From contig NZ_JARXXU010000001.1 of the NCBI RefSeq assembly GCF_029894165.1, forward strand, positions 992,001 to 1,056,000: 64,000 nucleotides of DNA, written 5' to 3'. A program made the translations under genes and the position numbers. The notes under the pieces were generated by a model that was given only the letters and a program-made list of their open reading frames with translations, did no database searches and was not told the DNA's origin. Origin of the DNA: Aurantimicrobium minutum (GTDB lineage: Bacteria; Actinomycetota; Actinomycetes; Actinomycetales; Microbacteriaceae). Shown here one piece after another: positions 34,890 to 47,436 of the stretch (within the stretch, counting starts at the first letter, position 1; every line of letters starts with the position of its first letter).

Positions 34890-35552
34890 GTGAGAGCTAG
34901 CGATAAGGCGTACAACAAGCTTTTTCACGACATCGTTGACGGCGATCTCGCACCGGGAACAATTCTTGCCGAGGTCGAGCAATCTACCCGCCTCGGTGTC
35001 TCCCGGACACCGCTTCGTGAAGCATTGTCTCGACTCATTGCTGATGGACTAGTCGAATCGGCACCAGGGCGCGGTGTCATTGTGACAGAGGTTTCTCTCG
35101 AGAACATTACAGAGCTGTATGAGGTTCGTGAAGCGCTCGAAGAGCAGGCTGCCCGACTCGCTGCACAACGTCGAGATCCGAAAGTATTCATTCGCATCGC
35201 TGAAGAATTTACTCACGCAGATGAGTTGATCGCTGCGGGTGAAGAAGGTGTTCGTCACTACTACGAGCTCAATGAAAAGTTCGACATAGCGGTCGATGAC
35301 GCCATCAACAACGCATATTTGGTTTCAGCCCTGCAAAACGCCCGCGTTCACCTTTCCCGCATTCGCCGCATTGCCAAGGGCAATCCAGAGCGACTCCATG
35401 AAAGCGCTGTTGAAACGCTGCTGATTATCGAGGCCATTATCGATGGCGATGCCGCATTGGCAGCCCACGCAACCCACGTGCACCTCCACAAAAGCTTGAC
35501 CAACATTCGCGCCTCTGTGAAGGGGCATCTCACTCACGTCAACGTGGCATAG
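34890..35552 (+). CDS. GntR family regulator, FadR/FCD subfamily
   Basis: A 220-residue regulator. The winged helix lies at about 10-72 ([22 protein letters not shown], then SAPGRGVIV); an all-helical FCD effector domain follows at about 80-205, with potential metal-binding His and Asp residues. GTG start with AAGGAGG. First gene of the prpDBC operon and divergent from prpE-actP, so it most likely controls both, with an intermediate of the methylcitrate cycle as a plausible effector (inference). Confidence 0.9.
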   Translation: MRASDKAYNKLFHDIVDGDLAPGTILAEVEQSTRLGVSRTPLREALSRLIADGLVESAPGRGVIVTEVSLENITELYEVREALEEQAARLAAQRRDPKVFIRIAEEFTHADELIAAGEEGVRHYYELNEKFDIAVDDAINNAYLVSALQNARVHLSRIRRIAKGNPERLHESAVETLLIIEAIIDGDAALAAHATHVHLHKSLTNIRASVKGHLTHVNVA

Positions 35553-35581
35553 CTGCAGAGACACCCCTGAAGGGAAATCCC

Positions 35582-37105
35582 ATGAAGCTTCACCACGTGC
35601 GCGTCTATAAGAGCGAAGAAACTCTCGAGCGCAAAGACCAGCTGGCGTGGAAGATTGCTGAGGTCGCAACCGATCCTGTTGCCGTGACTGCCGAAGTCAC
35701 CGACATGGTGATTAACCGCATCATTGACAATGCTTCTGTCGCGGTGGCATCCCTCACGCGCAAGCCTGTCGTGTCTGCACGATCTCAGGCATTGGCACAT
35801 CCCTCATCGGCAGGTGGCAACGGCGCCAACCTGTTCGGTGAGCCTCAGGAATTGCGCGTGTCTCCCGAGTGGGCAGCCTGGGCAAACGGTGTTGCCGTGC
35901 GTGAACTGGACTATCACGACACTTTCTTAGCTGCCGAATACTCCCACCCCGGCGACAACATTCCTCCCATCCTGGCGGTTGCGCAGCATGTTGGGGTGAC
36001 GGGGGCAGACCTTATTCGGGGGATCGCCACCGGCTATGAGATTCAGGTGGATCTGGTGAAATCGATTTGTCTTCACAAGCACAAGATTGACCACGTGGCT
36101 CACCTCGGCCCCTCGGCGGCAGCAGGTATCGGGACCATGTTGGGGCTGTCTACCGAGACGATTTATCAAGCAATCGGCCAGGCACTCCACACCACGACGG
36201 CAACTCGTCAGTCGCGTAAGGGTGAGATTTCTTCCTGGAAGGCACACGCACCCGCATTCGCAGGGAAGATGGCAGTTGAAGCTGTAGACCGTGCCATGCG
36301 GGGGGAAACCAGTCCCACCCCAATCTATGAAGGCGAAGACGGTGTCATTGCGTGGATGCTTGATGGCCCTACCGCGGCATATGAAGTGCCACTTCCGGAA
36401 AAGGGCGAAGCCAAGCGCGGCATTCTGGATACGTATACGAAGGAACACTCGGCTGAGTATCAAGCCCAAGCACTTATTGACCTCGCCCGTAAACTCCATA
36501 CGGAGCACCCAGAGGTGACGAACCCTGAGAATGTGAAGTCTGTCGTTATCCACACGTCGCATCACACGCACTACGTCATTGGTTCGGGAGCAAACGATCC
36601 CCAGAAGTATGACCCCACAGCAAGTCGGGAAACTCTGGATCACTCAATTCCTTACATCTTTACTGTCGCATTGCAAGATGGGTCGTGGCATCACGTGGAT
36701 AGTTATGCGCCATCGCGTGCAGGTCGAGCAGACACTATTGCGCTCTGGAACAAGACCACCACTCTGGAAGATGCCGAGTGGACACGTCGTTATCACTCCG
36801 ATGATCCTGCAGTGAAAGCTTTTGGTGGACGGGTAGAGATCACCTTGAACGATGGGACCATCATCGTGGATGAACTTGCCGTGGCAGATGCGCACCCGCT
36901 CGGTGCTCGCCCCTTCGCGCGTGCGCAGTACATCAACAAATTCCGGATTCTTGCCACCGGCGTTGTGGACGAGGCAGAAATCGAGCGCTTCCTGGCTCTT
37001 GTGCAACGACTTCCTGAGCTCGCCGCGGATGAGATTGGCGGCCTGACCGTCACGGCTAAGCCGGGTCTGTTGGCGACTGCACCGATTCCTCAGGGCTTGT
37101 TTTAA
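35582..37105 (+). CDS. prpD: 2-methylcitrate dehydratase (MmgE/PrpD family)
   Basis: A 507-residue PrpD, which dehydrates 2-methylcitrate to 2-methyl-cis-aconitate without an Fe-S cluster. The family regions [41 protein letters not shown] and [20 protein letters not shown] are intact. It overlaps prpB by one base. Position between gntR and prpB fixes its role in the methylcitrate cycle. The final hydration to 2-methylisocitrate needs an aconitase encoded elsewhere. Confidence 0.93.
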   Translation: MKLHHVRVYKSEETLERKDQLAWKIAEVATDPVAVTAEVTDMVINRIIDNASVAVASLTRKPVVSARSQALAHPSSAGGNGANLFGEPQELRVSPEWAAWANGVAVRELDYHDTFLAAEYSHPGDNIPPILAVAQHVGVTGADLIRGIATGYEIQVDLVKSICLHKHKIDHVAHLGPSAAAGIGTMLGLSTETIYQAIGQALHTTTATRQSRKGEISSWKAHAPAFAGKMAVEAVDRAMRGETSPTPIYEGEDGVIAWMLDGPTAAYEVPLPEKGEAKRGILDTYTKEHSAEYQAQALIDLARKLHTEHPEVTNPENVKSVVIHTSHHTHYVIGSGANDPQKYDPTASRETLDHSIPYIFTVALQDGSWHHVDSYAPSRAGRADTIALWNKTTTLEDAEWTRRYHSDDPAVKAFGGRVEITLNDGTIIVDELAVADAHPLGARPFARAQYINKFRILATGVVDEAEIERFLALVQRLPELAADEIGGLTVTAKPGLLATAPIPQGLF

Positions 37106-38016
37106 TGCTGTATTCAACCATCACTCCAGCTGAAAAGCGCCGGCTTTTCCGAGAGCGTTTAGCTACGGGGGAGTTGCTTCAGTTCCCTGGTGCGTTTAAT
37201 CCCCTCTCGGCCAAGCTCATTCAATCCACAGGGTTTGATGGTGTTTATATATCCGGTGCCGTAATAGCTGCCGATTTGGGTCTTCCCGATATTGGCCTCA
37301 CTACGTTGACCGAAGTGGCAGGTCGGGGACAACAGATTTCTCGGATGACAGATCTTCCATCCCTGATTGATGCAGACACTGGCTTTGGTGAACCCATGAA
37401 CCTTGCTCGCACTGTGCAAACGCTCGAGGATGCGGGCGTCGCAGGTATTCATATTGAAGACCAGGTCAACCCCAAGCGTTGTGGGCACCTTGACGGCAAG
37501 GCTGTCGTGGACAACGACACAGCCATGAAGCGCATCAAGGCGGCAGTTGATGCGCGCCGTGATGAGAACTTGCTCATTATGGCCCGCACCGATATTCGGG
37601 CAGCAGACGGCCTCGATGTGGCCATTGACCGCGCTAAAATGTTGGTTGATGCGGGTGCAGACGCTATTTTTCCCGAGGCCATGAAAGACCTCGGTGAATT
37701 TGAAGCTATGCGAGCCGCGCTCGATGTTCCCGTTCTGGCTAACATGACTGAGTTTGGCAAGAGTGAACTGTTTACGAAACAGCAGTTAGCCGACATCGGA
37801 ATAAACATCGTGATATATCCGGTGTCACTCCTGCGTCTTGCGATGGGTGCCGCCATGCGTGGACTGGATTCGCTGCAGGAAACAGGCTCTCTGCAGGCTG
37901 TCGTCCCTGAGATGCAAACACGTGCAGAACTCTACGAGACTCTGGATTACGAGGCCTACAACCACTTCGATTCTGGAATCTTCAACTTCGATCTCACTAC
38001 CCACACGAAGCACTAG
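37105..38016 (+). CDS. prpB: 2-methylisocitrate lyase
   Basis: A 303-residue PEP-mutase/isocitrate-lyase superfamily enzyme that cleaves 2-methylisocitrate to pyruvate and succinate. The signature KRCGHLDGK at 124-132 carries the catalytic cysteine; DADTGFG (89-95) and the EDQ metal-site region (119-121) are present. Length is that of PrpB, much shorter than true isocitrate lyase. One-base overlap with prpD. Confidence 0.94.
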   Translation: MLYSTITPAEKRRLFRERLATGELLQFPGAFNPLSAKLIQSTGFDGVYISGAVIAADLGLPDIGLTTLTEVAGRGQQISRMTDLPSLIDADTGFGEPMNLARTVQTLEDAGVAGIHIEDQVNPKRCGHLDGKAVVDNDTAMKRIKAAVDARRDENLLIMARTDIRAADGLDVAIDRAKMLVDAGADAIFPEAMKDLGEFEAMRAALDVPVLANMTEFGKSELFTKQQLADIGINIVIYPVSLLRLAMGAAMRGLDSLQETGSLQAVVPEMQTRAELYETLDYEAYNHFDSGIFNFDLTTHTKH

Positions 38017-38056
38017 CGCAGGCCACAAGCCGGCTCTCAATGGCGAGGACACACTC

Positions 38057-39181
38057 ATGACGGTACAACCACAGATATTCAAGGGGCTGGCAGGCGTTGT
38101 GGTGGATGCCACGGCCATTTCAAAAGTCAACCCTGACACCAACTCGTTGCTGTATCGCGGCTATCCTGTGCAGGAGTTGGCCGCCCAGAAAAGCTTTGAA
38201 GAAGTCGCCTGGCTACTCTGGCACGGTGAACTTCCCACACCTGCGGAGTTGTCCTCTTTTGAGCAGTCTGAGCGCGCTCAACGCTCTCTTGATGCACATG
38301 TGAAGCGCGTCATTGACGAGTTGCCGTTGACCGCACACCCCATGGATGTTGTGCGCACGGCAGTGAGTGTCATCGGAGCGTCAGACCCCCACGCAGATGA
38401 TTCTTCTGCTACTGGAAACCTTGCCAAGAGCATCACGCTGTTTGCCAAACTTCCGGCCATTGTTTCGTATGATCAGCGTCGTCGTCGCGGCGAAGGGGTT
38501 ATTGAACCCCGAGCAGATCTGGACTACTCAGCAAACTTCTTGTGGATGACCTTTGGCGAAATTCCCGATGACGTTGTGGTCACGGCATTCCGCGTTTCAC
38601 TGATTTTGTATGCAGAGCATTCCTTCAATGCCTCCACCTTCACAGCGCGAGTAATCACGTCCACTCTTTCCGACCTCTATTCGGCCGTGACCGGGGCGAT
38701 CGGTGCACTCAAGGGCCCATTGCACGGAGGAGCGAACGAAGCTGTTCTTCATATTTTTAATGAAATCGGGTTTGGCCCCGAGGCGGCGCAACGCTCTGAG
38801 GCTTGGCTCGAGCAGGCACTTGCGGAGAAGCGCAAAATTATGGGCTTTGGGCATCGTGTGTATAAAAAGGGGGACTCTCGAGTTCCCACAATGCGAGCAT
38901 CGATGGTGGAGCTCATTGAGTATTACAACCGCCCAGATGTTCTCGACCTCTATGAGGGGCTGGAAGTGGCCATGACGCAACGAAAGGGAATTCTTCCTAA
39001 TCTTGATTACCCGTCAGGTCCTGCGTATCACCTGATGGGCTTTGACACCCTGACCTTCACCCCAATTTTCGTGGCAGCACGAATCACGGGCTGGACTGCT
39101 CACATTATGGAGCAACTCCAGGCCAACGCTTTGATCCGTCCGTTGTCGGCCTACAACGGCGTGGATGAGCGCCACCTCTAA
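38057..39181 (+). CDS. prpC: 2-methylcitrate synthase (citrate synthase family)
   Basis: A 374-residue enzyme that condenses propionyl-CoA with oxaloacetate. Catalytic residues are visible: His223 in LHGGANEAV, His266 in FGHRVYK, and Asp317 in LDYPSGPAYHLMGF. Size is that of the short PrpC/archaeal type. The ATG at 38057 with GCGAGGAC upstream is taken as start; the frame is open for another 73 codons into prpB but those are not family-like. Such enzymes usually have some citrate synthase activity as well. Confidence 0.92.
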   Translation: MTVQPQIFKGLAGVVVDATAISKVNPDTNSLLYRGYPVQELAAQKSFEEVAWLLWHGELPTPAELSSFEQSERAQRSLDAHVKRVIDELPLTAHPMDVVRTAVSVIGASDPHADDSSATGNLAKSITLFAKLPAIVSYDQRRRRGEGVIEPRADLDYSANFLWMTFGEIPDDVVVTAFRVSLILYAEHSFNASTFTARVITSTLSDLYSAVTGAIGALKGPLHGGANEAVLHIFNEIGFGPEAAQRSEAWLEQALAEKRKIMGFGHRVYKKGDSRVPTMRASMVELIEYYNRPDVLDLYEGLEVAMTQRKGILPNLDYPSGPAYHLMGFDTLTFTPIFVAARITGWTAHIMEQLQANALIRPLSAYNGVDERHL

Positions 39182-39195
39182 ATCTGCTGGGGGTA

Positions 39196-39240
39196 AAAGC
39201 ACGGCAGCGCGATGACGTCTCCATCGCGCAGCCGTGCTTT
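39196..39240 (+). terminator. intrinsic terminator after prpC
   Basis: Arms AAAGCACGGC-A-GCGCGATG and CATCGCGC-A-GCCGTGCTTT with one internal A/A mismatch and a 7-base loop. It ends the gntR-prpDBC operon. Confidence 0.8.
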
Positions 39241-39274
39241 CTGGCTGTTGACCAACGGATAGAGTCAAAGGGAA

Positions 39275-40489
39275 ATGACCTCTCCTATTCCTGCACCTTC
39301 TCGAGCAATTCGCGCGTGGAGACTCTTTGTTCTCGGTTCGTTGACGATGTTTGGTGCCGTCTGTATTGATCTCTATCTGCCGGCATTTCCTCACATTGCA
39401 GATGCGCTCGGGGTTGAAGTCAATGACATGGGGCTCACGCTGACCTCATTCTTACTCGGTATGGGGATAGGCCAGTTGTTCTATGGGCCGGTGAGTGATC
39501 GGTTTGGTCGCAAGCGACCACTGTTGGTTGGCATCATTGTGTTCGTCATCGCCAGCGTGATGTGTGCAACCTCAACCACGTTGATGTCCCTGATTATGTG
39601 GCGGTTTATTCAGGCATTAGGCGCCTCTGCTGGCATCGTGATTTCACGTGCGATCGTGCGAGACCTCTATTCCGGGATTGAGATGGCAAAAGTCATGACC
39701 ATTCTGGGAATGGTTTTTGCACTGGGTCCTGCACTTGCCCCGAGCATTGGCGCACTCGTGCTTCTGTCAGGTGTGTGGCAGTGGGCTTTTTATTCGCTCG
39801 CAATTTTTGGGGCCTTCATGCTGATTGGCGTCATGACATTGCCCGAGACGCACCATTCTGAATCGCGGAATAATCACGGTTTCATTAAAGCGACGACCTC
39901 TTATGGTGAAATCTTGACGAATAAGGTTTTCCTCACTTCTGCGTTGTTGTTTGGCGCAGATTTTGCCGGATTCTTCAGCTATGTGTCATCCTCGCCCGAC
40001 ATCATGATGGGTGTCTACGGGCTGAACTCAACGGTGTATGCACTGGTGTTTGGAGTCATTTCGCTGTCATTGCTGGTTGGTTCCCAGATCAATCTGCGTA
40101 TCCTGCCCCGTTTTGGCAATGTGAAGCTGCTCAAGGTGTACACCAGCATTCAGATTGTTGGTTCGATTCTTGTGCTGACGGCCGCGTTAGTCCATGCTCC
40201 GTTGTTTGTGGTGCTGGTTCCCCTGCTTTTGGTGTCCTCTGTGGCCAGTTCCATTGCGGGTCTGAGTATGACGGCCAGCATGACGCCCTTTGCACATTTG
40301 GCCGGTTCTGCCTCTGCCATGAATGGCATGATCCAAATGGCGTCTGCGGGAATCATTACCGCAGTGCTGGCCGTTTTGCCTTTCGATCCGGTTATCCAGA
40401 TGGCGGCAGTCATGGTTATTGCTATTACAGCTGCCTTCTTCTTAGCTCGATCCAGGGCCATTCCCGACCTGGCCGCTGCAAGAAAGTAA
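39275..40489 (+). CDS. Bcr/CflA family drug resistance MFS transporter
   Basis: A 404-residue major facilitator protein with 12 membrane segments. The Bcr/CflA group signature YLPAFPHIADALG near the start and GQLFYGPVSDRFGRKRPLL between helices 2 and 3 are clear, as is the helix-5 region FALGPALAPSIGALVL. Probably a proton-driven exporter of a small molecule. A possible -10 box TAGAGT lies at 39260-39265. It belongs to the inserted block, but nothing ties it to propionate. Confidence 0.88.
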   Translation: MTSPIPAPSRAIRAWRLFVLGSLTMFGAVCIDLYLPAFPHIADALGVEVNDMGLTLTSFLLGMGIGQLFYGPVSDRFGRKRPLLVGIIVFVIASVMCATSTTLMSLIMWRFIQALGASAGIVISRAIVRDLYSGIEMAKVMTILGMVFALGPALAPSIGALVLLSGVWQWAFYSLAIFGAFMLIGVMTLPETHHSESRNNHGFIKATTSYGEILTNKVFLTSALLFGADFAGFFSYVSSSPDIMMGVYGLNSTVYALVFGVISLSLLVGSQINLRILPRFGNVKLLKVYTSIQIVGSILVLTAALVHAPLFVVLVPLLLVSSVASSIAGLSMTASMTPFAHLAGSASAMNGMIQMASAGIITAVLAVLPFDPVIQMAAVMVIAITAAFFLARSRAIPDLAAARK

Positions 40490-40492
40490 GAT
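40487..40492 (+). promoter_or_regulatory. -10 box for a leaderless small-protein transcript
   Basis: TAAGAT begins exactly 12 bases before the GTG of the 52-codon gene. It overlaps the stop codon of the MFS gene. This gives the tlyA-nadK-recN run its own promoter. Confidence 0.5.
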
Positions 40493-40498
40493 TGGGAC

Positions 40499-40657
40499 GT
40501 GACCATTTCTGAAAACTCCACTGCGGACGGTGAGCTTGTCTCTGCCTTGTCCGTAGTAGAGGGTCAACCCCTCGAAACTCGAGCTGAGGGATATGCCAAG
40601 CTCTATGACGACCTCCGAGCGCAGCTCGAAGGTGGCGACCTTCCTGCGCGTGACTAA
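40499..40657 (+). CDS. small hypothetical protein, 52 residues
   Basis: A short gene below usual ORF cut-offs. It reads MTISENSTADGELVSALSVV at the start and ends EGGDLPARD: acidic, soluble, with one predicted helix (LETRAEGYAKLYDDLRAQLE). It ends 3 bases before tlyA and begins at a phased -10 box, which supports it being real. I recall small acidic proteins at this place before tlyA in other actinobacteria, but no function. Confidence 0.7.
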   Translation: MTISENSTADGELVSALSVVEGQPLETRAEGYAKLYDDLRAQLEGGDLPARD

Positions 40658-40660
40658 CTG

Positions 40661-41461
40661 GTGACCGTGCAACGTCTTGATGCCGCACTTCCTGAACGAG
40701 GTTTAGCTCGTTCGCGTACCCACGCGGCCACTCTCATCGCTGAAGGTTTTGTGCGCGTCGGCGGAAAAGTGGTGAACAAACCCGCAACGAAGGTTTCTGA
40801 ATCAGATGAGATCAGCGTTGATGGGGCAGATCACTACGTCTCCCGCGCCGCACACAAACTGATTGCAGGTCTCGATGGCTTTGGAATTGATGTTGACGGC
40901 CGCCGAGCCTTTGATGTGGGGGCCAGTACGGGTGGATTCACGCAGGTGTTGTTAGAACGCGGTGCGAGCCAGGTCGTGGCGTTGGATGTGGGGCACGGTC
41001 AACTCTCTCCCCGTATCCGTTCGGATGAACGTGTACTGGTCGTTGAGGGTGTGAATGCGAAATCACTGGATCATTCGCAACTTTCTGGTTTGGTCAAACA
41101 GGATTTTGTTGCCGACATTGTCGTTGCAGATCTCTCCTTCATCTCGTTAACCCATGTGATGGCAGCCTTTAAAGCCTGCGCAACAGCAGAGGCAGACTAT
41201 GTTTTGTTGGTCAAGCCACAGTTTGAAGTTGGTCGCACGGGCGTCAAAGAAGGCATCGTGACCAACCCCGCATTGCGTGAAGATGCAGTCATGAAAGTAC
41301 TTTGGTCGGCCTTTGACAACGGCTTGGGCGTCTGTGGCTTCCTGTCGTCCCCAATACTCGGAGGCGCGGGTAATCACGAGTATGTTCTGTGGCTCCGCGC
41401 GGATAGTCAATCGAATCCGTCAGAATGGACTCAACAGGTCCACACCGTGACGGGAGCATGA
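40661..41461 (+). CDS. tlyA: 16S/23S rRNA 2'-O-cytidine methyltransferase TlyA
   Basis: A 266-residue protein with an N-terminal S4 domain (about 1-60, QRLDAALPERGLARSRTHAA) and an FtsJ-like SAM methyltransferase domain. The SAM motif is FDVGASTGGFTQVLLERGA (about 80-98) and VKPQFEVG is motif IV-like. In mycobacteria TlyA methylates two rRNA cytidines and so makes ribosomes sensitive to capreomycin. It overlaps nadK by ATGA. Confidence 0.94.
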   Translation: MTVQRLDAALPERGLARSRTHAATLIAEGFVRVGGKVVNKPATKVSESDEISVDGADHYVSRAAHKLIAGLDGFGIDVDGRRAFDVGASTGGFTQVLLERGASQVVALDVGHGQLSPRIRSDERVLVVEGVNAKSLDHSQLSGLVKQDFVADIVVADLSFISLTHVMAAFKACATAEADYVLLVKPQFEVGRTGVKEGIVTNPALREDAVMKVLWSAFDNGLGVCGFLSSPILGGAGNHEYVLWLRADSQSNPSEWTQQVHTVTGA

Positions 41462-42374
41462 GCATGAGTGCAGTAGTACAGCGCTACATCCTTGTTGTCT
41501 CTCACGCTGCCCAGCAGGCCACCTTAGAAGCAGCTGTTGAGGTGTGCCAGCAAATACAAGCACAAGGTGCTACTCCCGTTCTTCGCGACTTAGAAGTCGC
41601 CGCGGTTATTTCGCATGCTCCTGAACTTGCCAACCTCCTGGTGCTGGATAAAGACGTGTCTGTTTCGAAAATTGAGTGCGCCATCGTTGTCGGTGGAGAC
41701 GGCACAATTCTTCGAGCAGCGGAACTCCTTCGTGGCGCCGCCGTCCCTATGTTGGGGGTAAACCTCGGGCATGTGGGCTTCTTGGCAGAAACTGAACGCG
41801 ACACTATTACGGACACGGTCGCACGTGTGCTGGCCAAAGATTACGACGTCGAAGAACGCAGTACGTTAGCTGTTCGCGTCAAAGTGGGCACCGAAGTGGT
41901 TTTTGAAACCTGGGCTCTCAACGAAGCAACTGTGGAAAAAGCTAGCCGTGAGCGCATGCTTGAAGTCATCATTGAAGTTGACCGCAGGCCATTGTCGTCC
42001 TTTGGGTGTGATGGTGTGGTGATGAGCACTCCTACCGGCTCCACTGCGTACAGCTTCTCCGCTGGGGGCCCCGTTGTGTGGCCCACCGTTGATGCCATGA
42101 TTCTTGTTCCCCTTTCTGCACATGCTCTGTTTGCGCGTCCTTTGGTCGTGGGGCCTGACTCGATCTTTGCGGTAGAGATTCTCGAACGTCGCAGTGGGCA
42201 TGGTGTGCTGTGGTGTGATGGTCGTCGCACGCGTAACCTGCCCCCCGGTGCGCGCGTTGTCGTGAACAAGTCAGATACCTCGGTACTTCTGGCTCGTCTG
42301 CACCCCGAGGCGTTCACCGATCGCTTGGTGGAGAAGTTTGACCTTCCCGTTACTGGATGGCGGGGACCTGCAGC

Positions 42375-42378
<4 letters not shown>
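41458..42378 (+). CDS. nadK: NAD kinase
   Basis: A 306-residue kinase that makes NADP. The catalytic GGDG motif is in VVGGDGTILRAAE, the NE motif is NEATVEK, and the glycine-rich TPTGSTAYSFSAGGPVV follows. The start is taken as the ATG in the tlyA stop (41458); a second ATG two codons later is possible. Coupled to tlyA and recN by four-base overlaps on both sides. Confidence 0.95.
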
Positions 42379-45754
<3,376 letters not shown>

Positions 45755-45756
45755 TC

Positions 45757-46422
45757 ATGACCCCCACCCCACGGGACGGTATTGCTGACCAGCCCACTGA
45801 GGTGACGATCACCGAACGATCAACGGTGTTCACCGGACGTGTCTGGAACATCGAGCACGAGCGTTTTGAATACAACGGTCACGAAATTGCCCGTGATTAT
45901 GTTGATCACACCGGGGCAGTTGCGGTGCTGGCGCTGGATGACAATGATCGGTTTATTGCGATCCAGCAATACCGTCATCCCATTCGAACCCGCGAATGGG
46001 AAATTCCGGCAGGGCTGTTGGATATCGCAGGTGAAAGTGCACTTCTGGCTGCCCAGCGTGAACTCGCAGAAGAAGTTGACCTGCACGCAGACTCGTGGTC
46101 GGTTCTCACCGATTACTTCACCTCACCGGGCGGGTCGAATGAGATCGTCCGTATTTTCCTTGCTCGAGATCTGCACACCACTCCCGTTCCTTTTGACCGT
46201 AGTGACGAAGAAGCGGACATGGAGCTGCGCTGGGTGAGCCTGGACGATGCACACGAGAGTGTGCTGACAGGTAAGGTCAGTAACTCGATTTTCCAGATTG
46301 CCGTGTTGAACGCCCATGCTTCACGTGCTCGCGGCTGGGACACGTTGCGCCCTGGTGACGCACCCTGGTCCATGCGGGAATGGCGGGATGCTTCTGGTAG
46401 CGGAGCGTCCTGGCAGGCCTAG
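45757..46422 (+). CDS. NUDIX hydrolase, ADP-ribose pyrophosphatase type
   Basis: A 221-residue NUDIX protein. The box reads GESALLAAQRELAEEVDL (about 89-106), with Asp where many members have Gly. The preceding YRHPIRTREWEIPAGL is the ADP-ribose pyrophosphatase signature. It likely hydrolyses ADP-ribose to AMP and ribose 5-phosphate. Two bases after the pyrG stop, so it is in the same operon. Confidence 0.88.
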   Translation: MTPTPRDGIADQPTEVTITERSTVFTGRVWNIEHERFEYNGHEIARDYVDHTGAVAVLALDDNDRFIAIQQYRHPIRTREWEIPAGLLDIAGESALLAAQRELAEEVDLHADSWSVLTDYFTSPGGSNEIVRIFLARDLHTTPVPFDRSDEEADMELRWVSLDDAHESVLTGKVSNSIFQIAVLNAHASRARGWDTLRPGDAPWSMREWRDASGSGASWQA

Positions 46423-46428
46423 GTCACG

Positions 46429-47358
46429 ATGAATCTGCAACGCGCCCGCGATCAGTATCTGAGGTTTGTCGCTATCGAGCGCGGATTATCCCTCAACACG
46501 GTAGCTGCGTATACGCGCGATATTGATGCCTACCTTGCATGGCTGGGTGAGCGTGGCACGACCGATGCTGCGAATATTTCACTGCAGGATGTCAGTGCGT
46601 ATGTTCAATGGCTCGCAACCCGCGCTGACAGTCCGTTGACGAGCTCCAGTCAGTCCCGAACACTGAGTTCCATCAAGGGCTTTCACAAGTTTTTAGTAGA
46701 AGAACAAATCATCGAGAACAACGTGACGGTGGATGTAAACCCACCTAAACTTCCCAAAAGACTGCCCAAAGCAATCAGCGTGGAACAGATGTCTGCTTTG
46801 CTCGCCGCCACGGATGGTGACGAAGAAGTGCGGGTTCGAGACAAAGCGTTACTCGAATTGCTCTATGCCACCGGTGCGCGCATCTCGGAGGCAGTGAGTT
46901 TGAACGTGGATGACGTTACCGTGGGCGACGGCATGATTCGCGTCCGGGGGAAAGGGGGTAAGCAGCGCATTGTTCCTGTCGGTTCGTATGCTCAAGCTGC
47001 ACTCGATGCTTACCTTGTCCGAGTGCGTCCTATTTTTTCAGCTCGGGGTGCATCAACTCCCGCCCTGTTCCTAGGGCCGCGGGGTGCTCGGGTATCTCGG
47101 CAAATGGCGTGGCTCATCATTCGTGAAGCTGGGGAGAGGGCACAGCTTGACATAGAGCTTTCCCCGCACACTTTTCGGCACACTTTTGCAACTCATTTGT
47201 TAGCAGGCGGAGCGGATGTTCGAGTAGTACAAGAGCTTCTGGGGCATGCTTCGGTTGCTACGACACAGATTTACACCCTGGTGACCGCGGACACGTTACG
47301 TGAAACCTACGTCACGGCGCACCCCCGAGCACAGCATTCTGGCCCCAATTCTAGCTAG
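46429..47358 (+). CDS. xerD: tyrosine recombinase XerD
   Basis: A 309-residue site-specific recombinase for resolving chromosome dimers at dif. The SAM-like N-domain covers about 1-100. Catalytic residues are visible: Arg151 (TGARISEA), Lys175 (RGKGGK), His247 and Arg250 (HTFRHTF), His273 (LGHASV) and the nucleophile Tyr282 (QIYTLVT). Chromosomal context (pyrG, parA, scpAB) marks it as the housekeeping XerD, not an integrase. Confidence 0.94.
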   Translation: MNLQRARDQYLRFVAIERGLSLNTVAAYTRDIDAYLAWLGERGTTDAANISLQDVSAYVQWLATRADSPLTSSSQSRTLSSIKGFHKFLVEEQIIENNVTVDVNPPKLPKRLPKAISVEQMSALLAATDGDEEVRVRDKALLELLYATGARISEAVSLNVDDVTVGDGMIRVRGKGGKQRIVPVGSYAQAALDAYLVRVRPIFSARGASTPALFLGPRGARVSRQMAWLIIREAGERAQLDIELSPHTFRHTFATHLLAGGADVRVVQELLGHASVATTQIYTLVTADTLRETYVTAHPRAQHSGPNSS

Positions 47359-47361
47359 AAT
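47348..47361. promoter_or_regulatory. 14-base palindrome at the xerD-parA junction
   Basis: ATTCTAGCTAGAAT is perfectly symmetric. It contains the xerD stop codon and a good -10 box, TAGAAT (47356-47361), that would start a parA transcript about 70 bases before the gene. Confidence 0.45.
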
Positions 47362-47436
47362 GGGCATCACTACCGGGGAAGGAAATTCTCTGAACCTGGT
47401 GGACTTTTTGCTCAATCTCACAGTGGGGACACTCGA

